Part shown: in pieces, positions 32,188 through 39,441 of the stretch
Layout of the letters: every line of letters starts with the position of its first letter
How positions within the stretch are numbered: position 1 is the stretch's first letter
Assembly: GCA_965237765.1 (NCBI GenBank)
Contig: OZ250157.1
Coordinates: forward strand, 1,736,001-1,800,000
DNA: 64,000 nucleotides
Direction: 5' to 3'
DNA from: WTGJ01 sp965237765
GTDB taxonomy: Bacteria; Chloroflexota; Anaerolineae; Aggregatilineales; Phototrophicaceae
Notes under the pieces: model-generated
What the model saw: the letters and a program-made list of their open reading frames with translations, nothing else
Database searches by the model: none
Told to the model about the DNA's origin: nothing
Position numbers and translations under genes: made by a program

Positions 32188-32877
32188 TCACCTGGAAATG
32201 TCATAATGCCAAAATTCGCTCGTCAGGCCCACGGCGGCGAAGATGGCCTCCGCTTCGGCCGGGCTGCGGCCGCGGTAACTGGCCGCCATGCGCCCGCCAT
32301 ACCAGCGCTGCGATAACTCCCAGATCGTCGCGATGCCTACGCTGGCTCCGCGCGGCTCGCCCGTCCGCGCGCACCATTCCACTATTTCCCCCTCCGACCG
32401 AAAGAGCAGCATCGTCGCTCAAGTGTGGACGAGGTCGTCATACCAGCGGCGGAAGGGAAGGGCGAAATGCACCAGCCAGTCCGGCGCGCGCAATTCTCCA
32501 TCGACCACGCCGAAGCGCATTTCCGCGCCGCTGTTCGGGTGCCCTGCCACCACGCGCGCGTCTTGTGCCAGCAGCGCGCTTACCCCCAGCGCATCCCAGG
32601 CGCAATTGGCCCAGAGGCGGCGCTCGTCATTCAGGTAAACGGCGTAATCGGTCGGTCGGCTGGCGAGCGGGTTGGCCATCAGGATATCGCCCGCCTCATT
32701 GAGGAGGATCTGATGCGCCCTGTGCAACCGTCGGTAGGCGGCGGCGATGGCCGATACCGCTTCGCCGCGTTCTCGTGCCAGCTCGGCGGCGCTGGGCGGG
32801 CGACCAAGTGCTACGAAACGGGCGTATATTTCGGCGCGCAGCTGCCAATCGTGCTCGCTGAGTGAGGATGCCATCAT
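32188..32877 (-). CDS. MerB-like alkylmercury lyase homologue with in-frame TGA at the catalytic Cys (selenoprotein candidate)
   Basis: Two ORFs in the same frame, 152 residues (32877-32419) and 74 residues (from ATG 32412), are separated only by TGA at 32421-32419 and two sense codons. Read through, they make one 229-residue protein (MerB is about 212). The first part has a winged-helix region and LWANCAWDALGVSALL, matching MerB LYAWCALDTL with catalytic Cys96 and Asp99. The TGA aligns with MerB Cys159, counting nine positions to the shared Ser of FFAS/LFRS. The second part (FRSEGEIVEWCARTGEPRG; SQRWYGG; GLTSEFWHY) keeps what I recall of conserved family features. Alternatives: nonsense mutation, or two separate proteins. 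ATG 32877 overlaps the upstream glycosyltransferase stop. Confidence 0.75.
32376..32412 (-). promoter_or_regulatory. SECIS-like hairpin just after the in-frame TGA
   Basis: Minus-strand RNA: 12 nt after the UGA, CUCUUUC (32406-32400) pairs with GAAAUAG (32388-32382) with one mismatch, and the stem extends by G-U, U-G and C-G, then after one G-A mismatch two more pairs (to 32412/32376). The 11-nt loop starts GGU. The UGA-to-loop distance is 19 nt. Known bacterial SECIS rules: loop 16-37 nt from the UGA, G in the first two loop positions. Both are met. Not tested by folding software. Confidence 0.55.
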
Positions 32878-34088
32878 TGCCGCTCCGCTTCCGTCAGGAT
32901 TTCATCGTAGAGCGCATGATAGCGCGCGCCGACGCTCGCCCAACTATAGCGCTCGGCCATGAGAGCGCGGGCCGCTGCGGCGCGGGCGGCGTCTTCTTCA
33001 GGCGCCGCGAGGCTGGCCAGCGTCTGCTCGCTGAGCGCATCGTCGCTATCGGCGAGGGCGACATGCTGGCCATCCATCACGCCAGCGATGCCCGCCACGC
33101 TGAGCGGCGTCGCGACCACCGGCAGCCCATGTGCGAAGGCCTCGAGCAACTTATTTTGGATGCCAGTGCCGAAACGCAAGGGACAGACGAACACAGTTGC
33201 CCGCGCCAGGTAAGGTTGTACATCCGGCACGAAACCGGTTACGCGGATCGATTCGCTCGCCAGCGCGCGCATTTCTGCCGGCGCCGCCGCGCCCACCAAC
33301 CAGAGTTGTGCGGCGGGGTAGCGCGCGCGCACCGCCGGGAAGATCTGTTCGGCCAGGCGCAAAGCGGCATCCCGATTCGGCGCGTAGGCGAAATTGCCGA
33401 CGAAGAGCAACTGCGGCGCTTCGCCCCCTTCGTTCACAGTTCGCTCGGGCGGCAGATCCACGCCATTCGGGATGACGACAGGCTGGAGCAATGGATCCAG
33501 CTTGACCAATTGCTGGCGGTCCGCCTCCGAAACGACGACCGTTCGCGCGAAAGGGCGATACATCCACCCCTCGAAATTCCGCGCACCGGCCCCGGCGGCG
33601 AGCGTCCGCCAGCGCTCGAAACCCTGCGCCCGCTCGCCCGCTCGCCGCAAATACAGGGCGTAGCTTTCGTAAGGCGTGATCAGTGCTGGCTTCCCGGCGA
33701 GCGCCCGCCGGCATTCATACACCTGCACGCCGCCAAAGAGGTGGATGAGGTCGCAGCGCGCCGCCCGCTCTCGAACCGCCTGCCAGAGCGCGGGCGACCA
33801 GGCCGCCGCGGCCGAACGCGGGAAGCGCCGCCAGGGCAGCAGCGCCCGCGCCACATATCCTAGCGCGTTGCGGCGTTCGCTTCCCAGCCACTGAATCCGG
33901 TCGAAAAAGGGGGCGTATTCGCTTTCGTTTTCGATCAATTGGGTGCGGTCGGCCTCATCATCGGTGAAGGCGATTAGCTCGAGTGAGAGGCCGCGCGCCG
34001 CCAATTCGCGCGCCAAATGAAAGAGGATGAGTCGGTCGCCAAAATGTAGTGGGTAAGGCGGGCAGCGGGCAACGAGCAGGATGCGCAT
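32874..34088 (-). CDS. Family 4 glycosyltransferase
   Basis: 404 residues from ATG 34088. GT-B fold: MRILLVARCPPYPLHFGDRLILFHLARELA with the acceptor-side loop, DLIHLFGGVQVY, then VVVSEADRQQL and VIPNGVDL at the domain junction, LLFVGNFAYAPNRDAALRLAEQIFP, and the donor-site VFVCPLRFGTGIQNKLLEAFAHGLPVVAT (for the ExxxxxxxE motif the second acid is replaced by Leu/Ala context). Likely a polysaccharide or glycolipid transferase. 4 nt from the molybdopterin-binding gene, perhaps transcribed with it. Confidence 0.88.
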   Translation of the reverse strand: MRILLVARCPPYPLHFGDRLILFHLARELAARGLSLELIAFTDDEADRTQLIENESEYAPFFDRIQWLGSERRNALGYVARALLPWRRFPRSAAAAWSPALWQAVRERAARCDLIHLFGGVQVYECRRALAGKPALITPYESYALYLRRAGERAQGFERWRTLAAGAGARNFEGWMYRPFARTVVVSEADRQQLVKLDPLLQPVVIPNGVDLPPERTVNEGGEAPQLLFVGNFAYAPNRDAALRLAEQIFPAVRARYPAAQLWLVGAAAPAEMRALASESIRVTGFVPDVQPYLARATVFVCPLRFGTGIQNKLLEAFAHGLPVVATPLSVAGIAGVMDGQHVALADSDDALSEQTLASLAAPEEDAARAAAARALMAERYSWASVGARYHALYDEILTEAERQ

Positions 34089-34092
34089 GAAC

Positions 34093-35136
34093 CTAAGACC
34101 GGCGCGTGCCGGCACTTTGCGGCCGCAAGAGGCGCGCGCGCGGCAGCGGCCGCTGCGGGATTTCCTCCAGCAGGCCGCCATGCCCGAGGCGCAGCAAATC
34201 GGAGCGCGTCAGCCTTTCGCCCGCTACCAGGCGCGGCAATATCCAGTCAATCACGTTGGTTTTTGGCGATTGGACGCAGCCCGGCGCGCCGACCACCGGC
34301 ACTTCCCCCAGGTAGCCCAGCATCAGCAGCGTGCCGGGATCCACCGGGACGCCAAAATGCGTTACGCTGCCGCCCGCCCGCTCGAGCGCGCTGGGGACGA
34401 CGTCGCCGCGGTCGATGATGGCGCTGATCCCCGCCACGAGCAGCAGGCTGGCGCTTGCCGCTTCTTCGCGCATCGCCCCCGCCAGCGCGCCCGCCTCATG
34501 CGCGCAGTAGCGTGGCTCACGGAGCGAACAGCCCAGCGCTTCCACCCGCCGCTGCACCGGCGAGACGAAACCGCGCCGCAACCGCTCCCGCGCCGCCGTC
34601 GGCCCGCTCAAAATCAGCGCGACAGTGAGCTCCCGCAAGGGGCGGATGGAGAGCAACGCGCCCGCCTCTCGCGCGCTGGCGACCGCATCCTCCACGCGTG
34701 CAGTAGGGATGGCAAAAGGCACCACCTTGACCAGCGCCAGCATCTCGCCCACGTCGACGAGGCTATGCTCGCGCAACGTGGCGATGGTGATGCCGTCGTC
34801 GATCATATTCAGGCGCTCGAGCAGGGCGAGCTGCAGGCGAAGTGTGCCCCGTCGTTGGGCGTGCAGCGTGGCTCGGCCGGCGCCGCCCACGCGCGCCTCG
34901 ACATGTTCGCCCGCCAGCGGCTCGGCGATGCGATGAGCGGCCTCATCTTCATCCAGGTCGTCGGCGTCCAGGCGCGCGACGATCAGCTCGCGATAACCGA
35001 GGGCGGCCAGGCGCGCGCAATCGTCTTCAGTGAGTATGTGTCCCTTGACGAAGAGGCTGCGCCCATCCTCGCCTACGAGGCGGTGGGCGAGCAGGCAGCC
35101 GGCAGCGCGCGCGACGGGGACGGGGCCGAATTTCAC
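34093..35136 (-). CDS. Molybdopterin-binding protein (MoeA/MogA-like domain) with repeat-encoded tail
   Basis: 347 residues. N-terminal GPVPVARAAGCLLAHRLVGEDGRSLFVKGHILTEDDCARLAALG resembles the MoeA-related helper domain of molybdenum hydroxylase clusters; then TVALILSGPTAARERLRRGF and LLLVAGISAIIDRGDVVPSALERAGGSVTHFGVPVDPGTLLMLGYLGEVPVVGAPGCVQSPKTN, the molybdopterin-binding fold. It probably handles Moco for the CoxL-type enzyme. The last residues LLRPQSAGTRRS come from the reverse strand of a 30-bp element. Follows the xdhC-type gene by 54 nt. Confidence 0.85.
   Translation of the reverse strand: MKFGPVPVARAAGCLLAHRLVGEDGRSLFVKGHILTEDDCARLAALGYRELIVARLDADDLDEDEAAHRIAEPLAGEHVEARVGGAGRATLHAQRRGTLRLQLALLERLNMIDDGITIATLREHSLVDVGEMLALVKVVPFAIPTARVEDAVASAREAGALLSIRPLRELTVALILSGPTAARERLRRGFVSPVQRRVEALGCSLREPRYCAHEAGALAGAMREEAASASLLLVAGISAIIDRGDVVPSALERAGGSVTHFGVPVDPGTLLMLGYLGEVPVVGAPGCVQSPKTNVIDWILPRLVAGERLTRSDLLRLGHGGLLEEIPQRPLPRARLLRPQSAGTRRS
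34104..34133 (+). repeat. 30-bp element at the 3' end of the molybdopterin-binding gene
   Basis: GCGTGCCGGCACTTTGCGGC then CGCAAGAGGC. It lies antisense to the host gene, in frame, and supplies its C-terminal residues. Confidence 0.92.
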
Positions 35137-35190
35137 GATTCGCCGCCGCTCATCAGGGTGGCGTGGATTGGCTGAGCCACGCTTGGCCGC

Positions 35191-36225
35191 TCAACTCGCG
35201 CTGTCATCGCTGAGCGCGCCATTCCTGGCCGCGATGATTTCCGCCATGATGGCTAGGGCGATTTCCTCCGGCTGCCGCGCGCCGATATCCAGCCCGATCG
35301 GCGTGCGGATGCGCGCGAGTTGCCCTTCGCTCAGGCCGGCGGCGCGCAGGCGCCCCAGGCGCTTCGCGTGTGTGCGGCGGCTGCTCAAAACGCCGACGTA
35401 AGGCGCGGCGCTCGGCAACGCGGCCCGCAGAGCGCCATCGTCGATCTTGGGATCGTGTGTCAGGACGGCGACGTAGCTATTGGCATCCAGCCCGATGGCC
35501 GCCAGCGACTGCTCAGGATAGCGCTGCTCGATCGTCTCCACGTTAGGGAAGCGCTCGCTATTGGCGAAGACGGCGCGCGGGTCGACCAGTGCCACGCGAA
35601 ACCCCAGCTGCTCCGCTAGCGCGACGAGCGGGATGGCCACGTGCACGCCGCCGACGATGATGAGGCGCGGCCGCGGGCGGATGACATCGACCAAAACGTC
35701 GTGCCCCTTGAGCTGGAGGCGCCGCGCTGGGCCGCCATCCGCGAGCTCAGCCTGCTGGAAGAGGGCGGCCGTCGTTTCCGCGCCGGGTTTGTGGCGGACC
35801 CCGCCATCCGCCAGGCGCAGCGCTTTGGCGCCGATGACCGGCCCGCTGAGCGCGGTGAGGGTGGTGAGCGTATCGTCCGCCAGGGCGGCGGCGCGCGCCA
35901 TCTGCCACCAGATCGCGTCCAACGGCTCGACGAAGACGCTGATCCGCCCGCCGCAGGTGAGGCCGACCTCCCAGGCGTCATCATCGCTCACGCCGAAATC
36001 GAGCAGCTGCGCTTTCCCGCTCGTCAACGTCTCCAGCGCCGCTTCGATGACGGCATTTTCCACGCAGCCACCACTGACGGAGCCGGCCATCGTCATGTCG
36101 GCGCGGATGGCCAGCTTGGCGCCCACGCCGCGTGGCGACGAACCCCAGGTGGAGACAACCGTGGCCAGGGCGATTTCTTCGCCAGCAGCCAACCAGGCGT
36201 CGACGGATGTGATGATTTCGCGCAT
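35191..36225 (-). CDS. XdhC/CoxF-type molybdenum cofactor insertion factor
   Basis: 344 residues, AAAGGAGG before the ATG. N-terminal XdhC/CoxI domain (ALATVVSTWGSSPRGVGAKLAIRADMTMAGSVSGGCVENAVIEAA, with the conserved SGGCVE) and C-terminal NAD-type Rossmann domain (RLIIVGGVHVAIPLVALAEQLGFRVALVDPRAVFANSERFP; DPKIDDGALRAAL; ARIRTPIGLDIGARQPEEIALAIMAEIIAARNG). Members bind sulfurated Moco and insert it into xanthine or CO dehydrogenase-type enzymes. Part of the cox cluster, 25 nt after coxE-like. Confidence 0.93.
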   Translation of the reverse strand: MREIITSVDAWLAAGEEIALATVVSTWGSSPRGVGAKLAIRADMTMAGSVSGGCVENAVIEAALETLTSGKAQLLDFGVSDDDAWEVGLTCGGRISVFVEPLDAIWWQMARAAALADDTLTTLTALSGPVIGAKALRLADGGVRHKPGAETTAALFQQAELADGGPARRLQLKGHDVLVDVIRPRPRLIIVGGVHVAIPLVALAEQLGFRVALVDPRAVFANSERFPNVETIEQRYPEQSLAAIGLDANSYVAVLTHDPKIDDGALRAALPSAAPYVGVLSSRRTHAKRLGRLRAAGLSEGQLARIRTPIGLDIGARQPEEIALAIMAEIIAARNGALSDDSAS

Positions 36226-36249
36226 TTTTCCTCCTTTCCGGTGCTAAAT

Positions 36250-37524
36250 TCAGGCGAAAAGCCGCACCGCGCTGGGGCGGGCAGCCCGCGTTTTGCGCGC
36301 GCGCCATTCGATTCTACCCAGCTCGCGCGCCAGGCGGGCCATATTATCCAGATTGCGCACGGGCAGAAAATCATCCACAAAGGGCAGCAGGGCCTGCGCG
36401 CCGCGCGTCAACGGCTCATATTCTGGCGCGCCGAGCAACGGATTCAGCCAGAGGAAACGCCAGCAACTGCGCTGCAACCGCTCCGCTTCTTCTCGCAGGA
36501 GCGGGATATCGCCGCGGTCCCAGCCATCGGTGATCAGCAGGACGATGGCCCCGCGGCCGAGCACGCGCCGTGCCCAATCGTAATTGAACGTTTTCAAGGC
36601 CAGGCCTGTCTGCGTGCCGCCGCCCCAATCCTTCACCCTCGTGCCGATCCGCAACAGCGCCTCGTCCACCGAGCGGTGGCGGATGGGATGCGTGATGCGC
36701 GTCAGGCGCGTGCTGAAAACGAAACTCTCCACGCGATACAGGTTATCGGAGAGCGTGTGCATGAAATGCAATAGGATGCGCGTGTAACGCTCCATGCTGC
36801 CGCTGATATCGCAGATCAGCACGACGGGCCGGGGTTTTTGGCGATGTTGGCGCTGCGGGATCGTGATGATTTCGCCGGCGTAACGCGCGCTCTGGCGGAG
36901 GGCAGCGCGCAAATCGGGTGCTTCATGGCCGCCGCGGCGGTAGCGGCGCGTCCGGCGGGTGGCTAGGTGGGCCGGCAGGCGGCTGAGCAGCTGGCGCGCT
37001 TGCCCCAACTCGCGTTCCGTCATATCCGCGAAGGCTTTGTGGCGCAGGGTTTCGTGCGGGCTGAAGGTGGGCACAATGGCCAGCAGCGTCTCATCTACCT
37101 GGCGCGCGCTTTCATCCTCATCCTCTGGCGGAAAATCGGCTGGCGGCAAGGCGCGCTGCTTCTTCTGCCGCTCTTCGCCGATCGATTTGAGGTTCAGCTT
37201 CGTCCACCCCTCGGTCGGTCGCCGCCAGAAGAGGGCGAACGCTTCGTCGAATGGCGCCAGATCCGCGTGCCGCGTTACCATCAGCGCGCGCAGGGCATGG
37301 TAGAATTCGTCGCGCTCACCGAGGCGAATCTGCGTCAGCGCGGCGGCCACATCCAGCATGCGGTTGGGGTTGACGTCCATGCTGAGCGCTTTGCAGACGC
37401 GCCCGAAGAGCAACAGGTTGTGCAACAATTGGCCGCCGCGGTAGTCCGCACCCGGCTCCAGGTAAATAGAGCGCAGCGGCGCCCCCGGTCTGTCGTTGCC
37501 TCGCCCGTCAGGCCCGTCAGCCAT
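36250..37524 (-). CDS. coxE: VWA-domain protein of the cox cluster (CoxE-like)
   Basis: 424 residues. The C-terminal half is a von Willebrand A domain with metal-ion site: VLICDISGSMERYTRILLHFMH (DxSxS), TRLTRITHP (Thr), and LLITDGWDRGDI (Asp). The N-terminal half is a helical region (YRGGQLLHNLLLFGRVCKALSMDVNPNRMLDVAAAL). CoxE works with the CoxD ATPase to build the [CuSMoO2]-type or related active site of CO dehydrogenase and its relatives. Starts 3 nt after coxD. Confidence 0.9.
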   Translation of the reverse strand: MADGPDGRGNDRPGAPLRSIYLEPGADYRGGQLLHNLLLFGRVCKALSMDVNPNRMLDVAAALTQIRLGERDEFYHALRALMVTRHADLAPFDEAFALFWRRPTEGWTKLNLKSIGEERQKKQRALPPADFPPEDEDESARQVDETLLAIVPTFSPHETLRHKAFADMTERELGQARQLLSRLPAHLATRRTRRYRRGGHEAPDLRAALRQSARYAGEIITIPQRQHRQKPRPVVLICDISGSMERYTRILLHFMHTLSDNLYRVESFVFSTRLTRITHPIRHRSVDEALLRIGTRVKDWGGGTQTGLALKTFNYDWARRVLGRGAIVLLITDGWDRGDIPLLREEAERLQRSCWRFLWLNPLLGAPEYEPLTRGAQALLPFVDDFLPVRNLDNMARLARELGRIEWRARKTRAARPSAVRLFA

Positions 37525-37527
37525 CGC

Positions 37528-38448
37528 TCAGCCGGCCGCGCTGGCGACCTGTCGGCGGTCTGCCTCCAGCCGCGCCCGCGCGTAGAGCGACTCCAGGGCC
37601 TCATCGCCCAGCTGCTCCACGTCGTCCTGGTATTTGAGGATGACGCCGAGCGTATCGCCGACGACTTCCAGGGAGAGCGCCTGCTGATCCAGCGCGATGA
37701 GGGCGGCGGTCCAATCCAGCGTTTCGGCGACGCCCGGGCGCTTGAAGAGCTCGAGGTGCCGCAGTTCTTGGATGAAAGCGGTGATTTGCCGCGCGAGCGC
37801 CGCTTCAACACCTGGCTGCTTGCGCCGCAAGATCGTCAGCTCCTTTTGGAAGCTGGGATAATCGATCCAGAAATAGAGGCAGCGGCGCTTCAGGGCGTCG
37901 TGAATCTCGCGCGTGCGGTTGCTGGTGATGATGACGATGGGCGGCGCGGCCGCGCGAATCGTCCCCAGTTCGGGGATGCTGACCTGAAATTCAGAGAGCA
38001 ATTCGAGCAAGAAGGCCTCGAATTCCTCGTCGGCGCGGTCCACTTCGTCGATGAGCAAGACGGGCGCGGGCGTGGTGCGGATGGCCCGCAGAAGCGGCCG
38101 CTCGAGCAGGAATTGTTCGCTGAAAAGGGCCGCTTGCAGCTCATCGTGCTCGGCGCCGCTGGCTTCGAGGGCGCGCAGGTGCAACAGCTGGGCGGCGTAG
38201 TTCCATTCGTAGAGGGCCGCGCTCGTATCCAGGCCTTCGTAGCATTGCAGGCGGATGAGCGGCCGGTCCAGGGCGCTGGCGAGCACTTTGGCGATTTCCG
38301 TCTTGCCGACGCCGGCCTCGCCCTCCAGGAAGAGCGGTTTGCCCAGGCGCAGCGCCAGGAAGATGGCCGTCGTCAGGCCGCGTTCGGCGATGTAATCCTG
38401 CGCGGCGAGGGCCGCTCCTACAGCGGCGACATCCACCAGCTCGCTCAT
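37528..38448 (-). CDS. coxD: MoxR-type AAA ATPase of the cox cluster (CoxD-like)
   Basis: 306 residues from ATG 38448, which follows TAGGAG. Walker A FLEGEAGVGKTEIAKVLA, Walker B PAPVLLIDEVDRADEEFEAFLLELLSE, sensor 1 IVIITSNRTREIHDALKRRCLYFWIDYP with the arginine region. MoxR ATPases remodel or load metal centres together with a VWA partner, here CoxE next door. A 152-nt gap with a terminator-like hairpin separates it from coxM, so it probably has its own promoter as well. Confidence 0.93.
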   Translation of the reverse strand: MSELVDVAAVGAALAAQDYIAERGLTTAIFLALRLGKPLFLEGEAGVGKTEIAKVLASALDRPLIRLQCYEGLDTSAALYEWNYAAQLLHLRALEASGAEHDELQAALFSEQFLLERPLLRAIRTTPAPVLLIDEVDRADEEFEAFLLELLSEFQVSIPELGTIRAAAPPIVIITSNRTREIHDALKRRCLYFWIDYPSFQKELTILRRKQPGVEAALARQITAFIQELRHLELFKRPGVAETLDWTAALIALDQQALSLEVVGDTLGVILKYQDDVEQLGDEALESLYARARLEADRRQVASAAG

Positions 38449-38535
38449 ATTTGCTCCTATCATTGCGGTGGCCATTGTGCCAGCGAGCGGCGCGCCTGTC
38501 TATACAGAGTGCGCGCCGCGTTGCGAACGCGCAAA

Positions 38536-38563
38536 CGCCCCCCTCCGTGCAAGGAGAGGGGCG
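38536..38563 (-). terminator. Hairpin after coxM, probable terminator or attenuator
   Basis: CGCCCCCCTCC, 6-nt loop, GGAGAGGGGCG (one mismatch in 11 pairs). On the minus strand it is followed by only a TTT, so termination may be partial; it separates the structural genes coxGSLM from coxDEF. Confidence 0.6.
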
Positions 38564-38600
38564 TCGATAGCTATTTTCGGTTGCGCCACCGCGTGAGCCG

Positions 38601-39437
38601 CTAAGCGACAGCCGCGCGAATCGCCCGCCCCAGGAAGACGCCGGCCATCGCCTGGCGATAATCCTCGGGATAGGCGGCATCGCCCAGTAGATGATCAGCG
38701 ATATCCGCCTGGATCGCCTCACAAGCCTGTGCTATCGAGGCGTCATTGATTTCCGCATTTTGTAGGACACCCTCGGCGCTGCTCGCGCGCATCGCATGCG
38801 TAGTCGCGCCGGTAACGCCGATGCGCACTTCGCTGCAATGCCCTGCTTCGGTGCAGATATCGACCGCCACCCCCACCAGCGCATAACGCGAAGCCGGGTG
38901 CGCCATCTTGGCATAGGCGCTGACGTGGCCCGCTTTCTTCGGAATATAGATCGAAGTGATGATCTCATCTTCTGCCAGGTCTGTGGTGAACAAGTCCACG
39001 AAGAAATCATCCGCGGCAATCGTCCGCTCGCCGCCAGAGCCCTGGACGTGGATGCTGGCGTTGAGCGCGATGAGGACGGCTGGCGGGTCGGAGGCCGGGT
39101 CGGAATGCGCGATATTGCCGCCGATGGTGCCGAAATTGCGCACCTGCTGGTCGCCGATGCCCGCTGCAGCCTGAGCCAGCGCGCCTCCGGCATTGGTGGC
39201 GATATTGGCGTGCGTCGCCAACGCGCCGACCTTCAGCCCATGCTCGCTGCTCACGACCTGATCGAGGCCCAGCCGGCCGATATCGACCAGCATGGCCGGT
39301 TCGGAGAGGCGCAGCTTCATCGCCGGCAGCAGGCTATGCCCGCCCGCCAGCAACTTCGCATCCTCGCGCTTGTTCAGCAGGGTGATCGCCTCCTCCACGG
39401 AGCAAGCGCGCACGTAGTCAAAAGATTTCGGCCACAT
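38601..39437 (-). CDS. coxM: FAD-binding subunit of a CO dehydrogenase-type molybdenum hydroxylase (CoxM)
   Basis: 278 residues from ATG 39437, with GGAGG 8 nt upstream. FAD motifs AGGHSLLPAMKLRL (residues about 31-44) and TIGGNIAHSDPASD (about 110-123) as in CoxM/XdhB. It passes electrons from the iron-sulfur subunit to the acceptor. Starts 4 nt after coxL ends. Confidence 0.95.
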   Translation of the reverse strand: MWPKSFDYVRACSVEEAITLLNKREDAKLLAGGHSLLPAMKLRLSEPAMLVDIGRLGLDQVVSSEHGLKVGALATHANIATNAGGALAQAAAGIGDQQVRNFGTIGGNIAHSDPASDPPAVLIALNASIHVQGSGGERTIAADDFFVDLFTTDLAEDEIITSIYIPKKAGHVSAYAKMAHPASRYALVGVAVDICTEAGHCSEVRIGVTGATTHAMRASSAEGVLQNAEINDASIAQACEAIQADIADHLLGDAAYPEDYRQAMAGVFLGRAIRAAVA

Positions 39438-39441
39438 AGGG

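Noticed and set aside
32188..32877. Part of a mer operon
   Set aside because: No merA, merR, merT or merP is adjacent; neighbours are a glycosyltransferase and an MFS transporter.
36250..38448. MoxR ATPase plus VWA protein as a ternary conflict or defence system
   Set aside because: They sit inside a full cox cluster and match CoxD/CoxE, so maturation of the molybdenum enzyme explains them.
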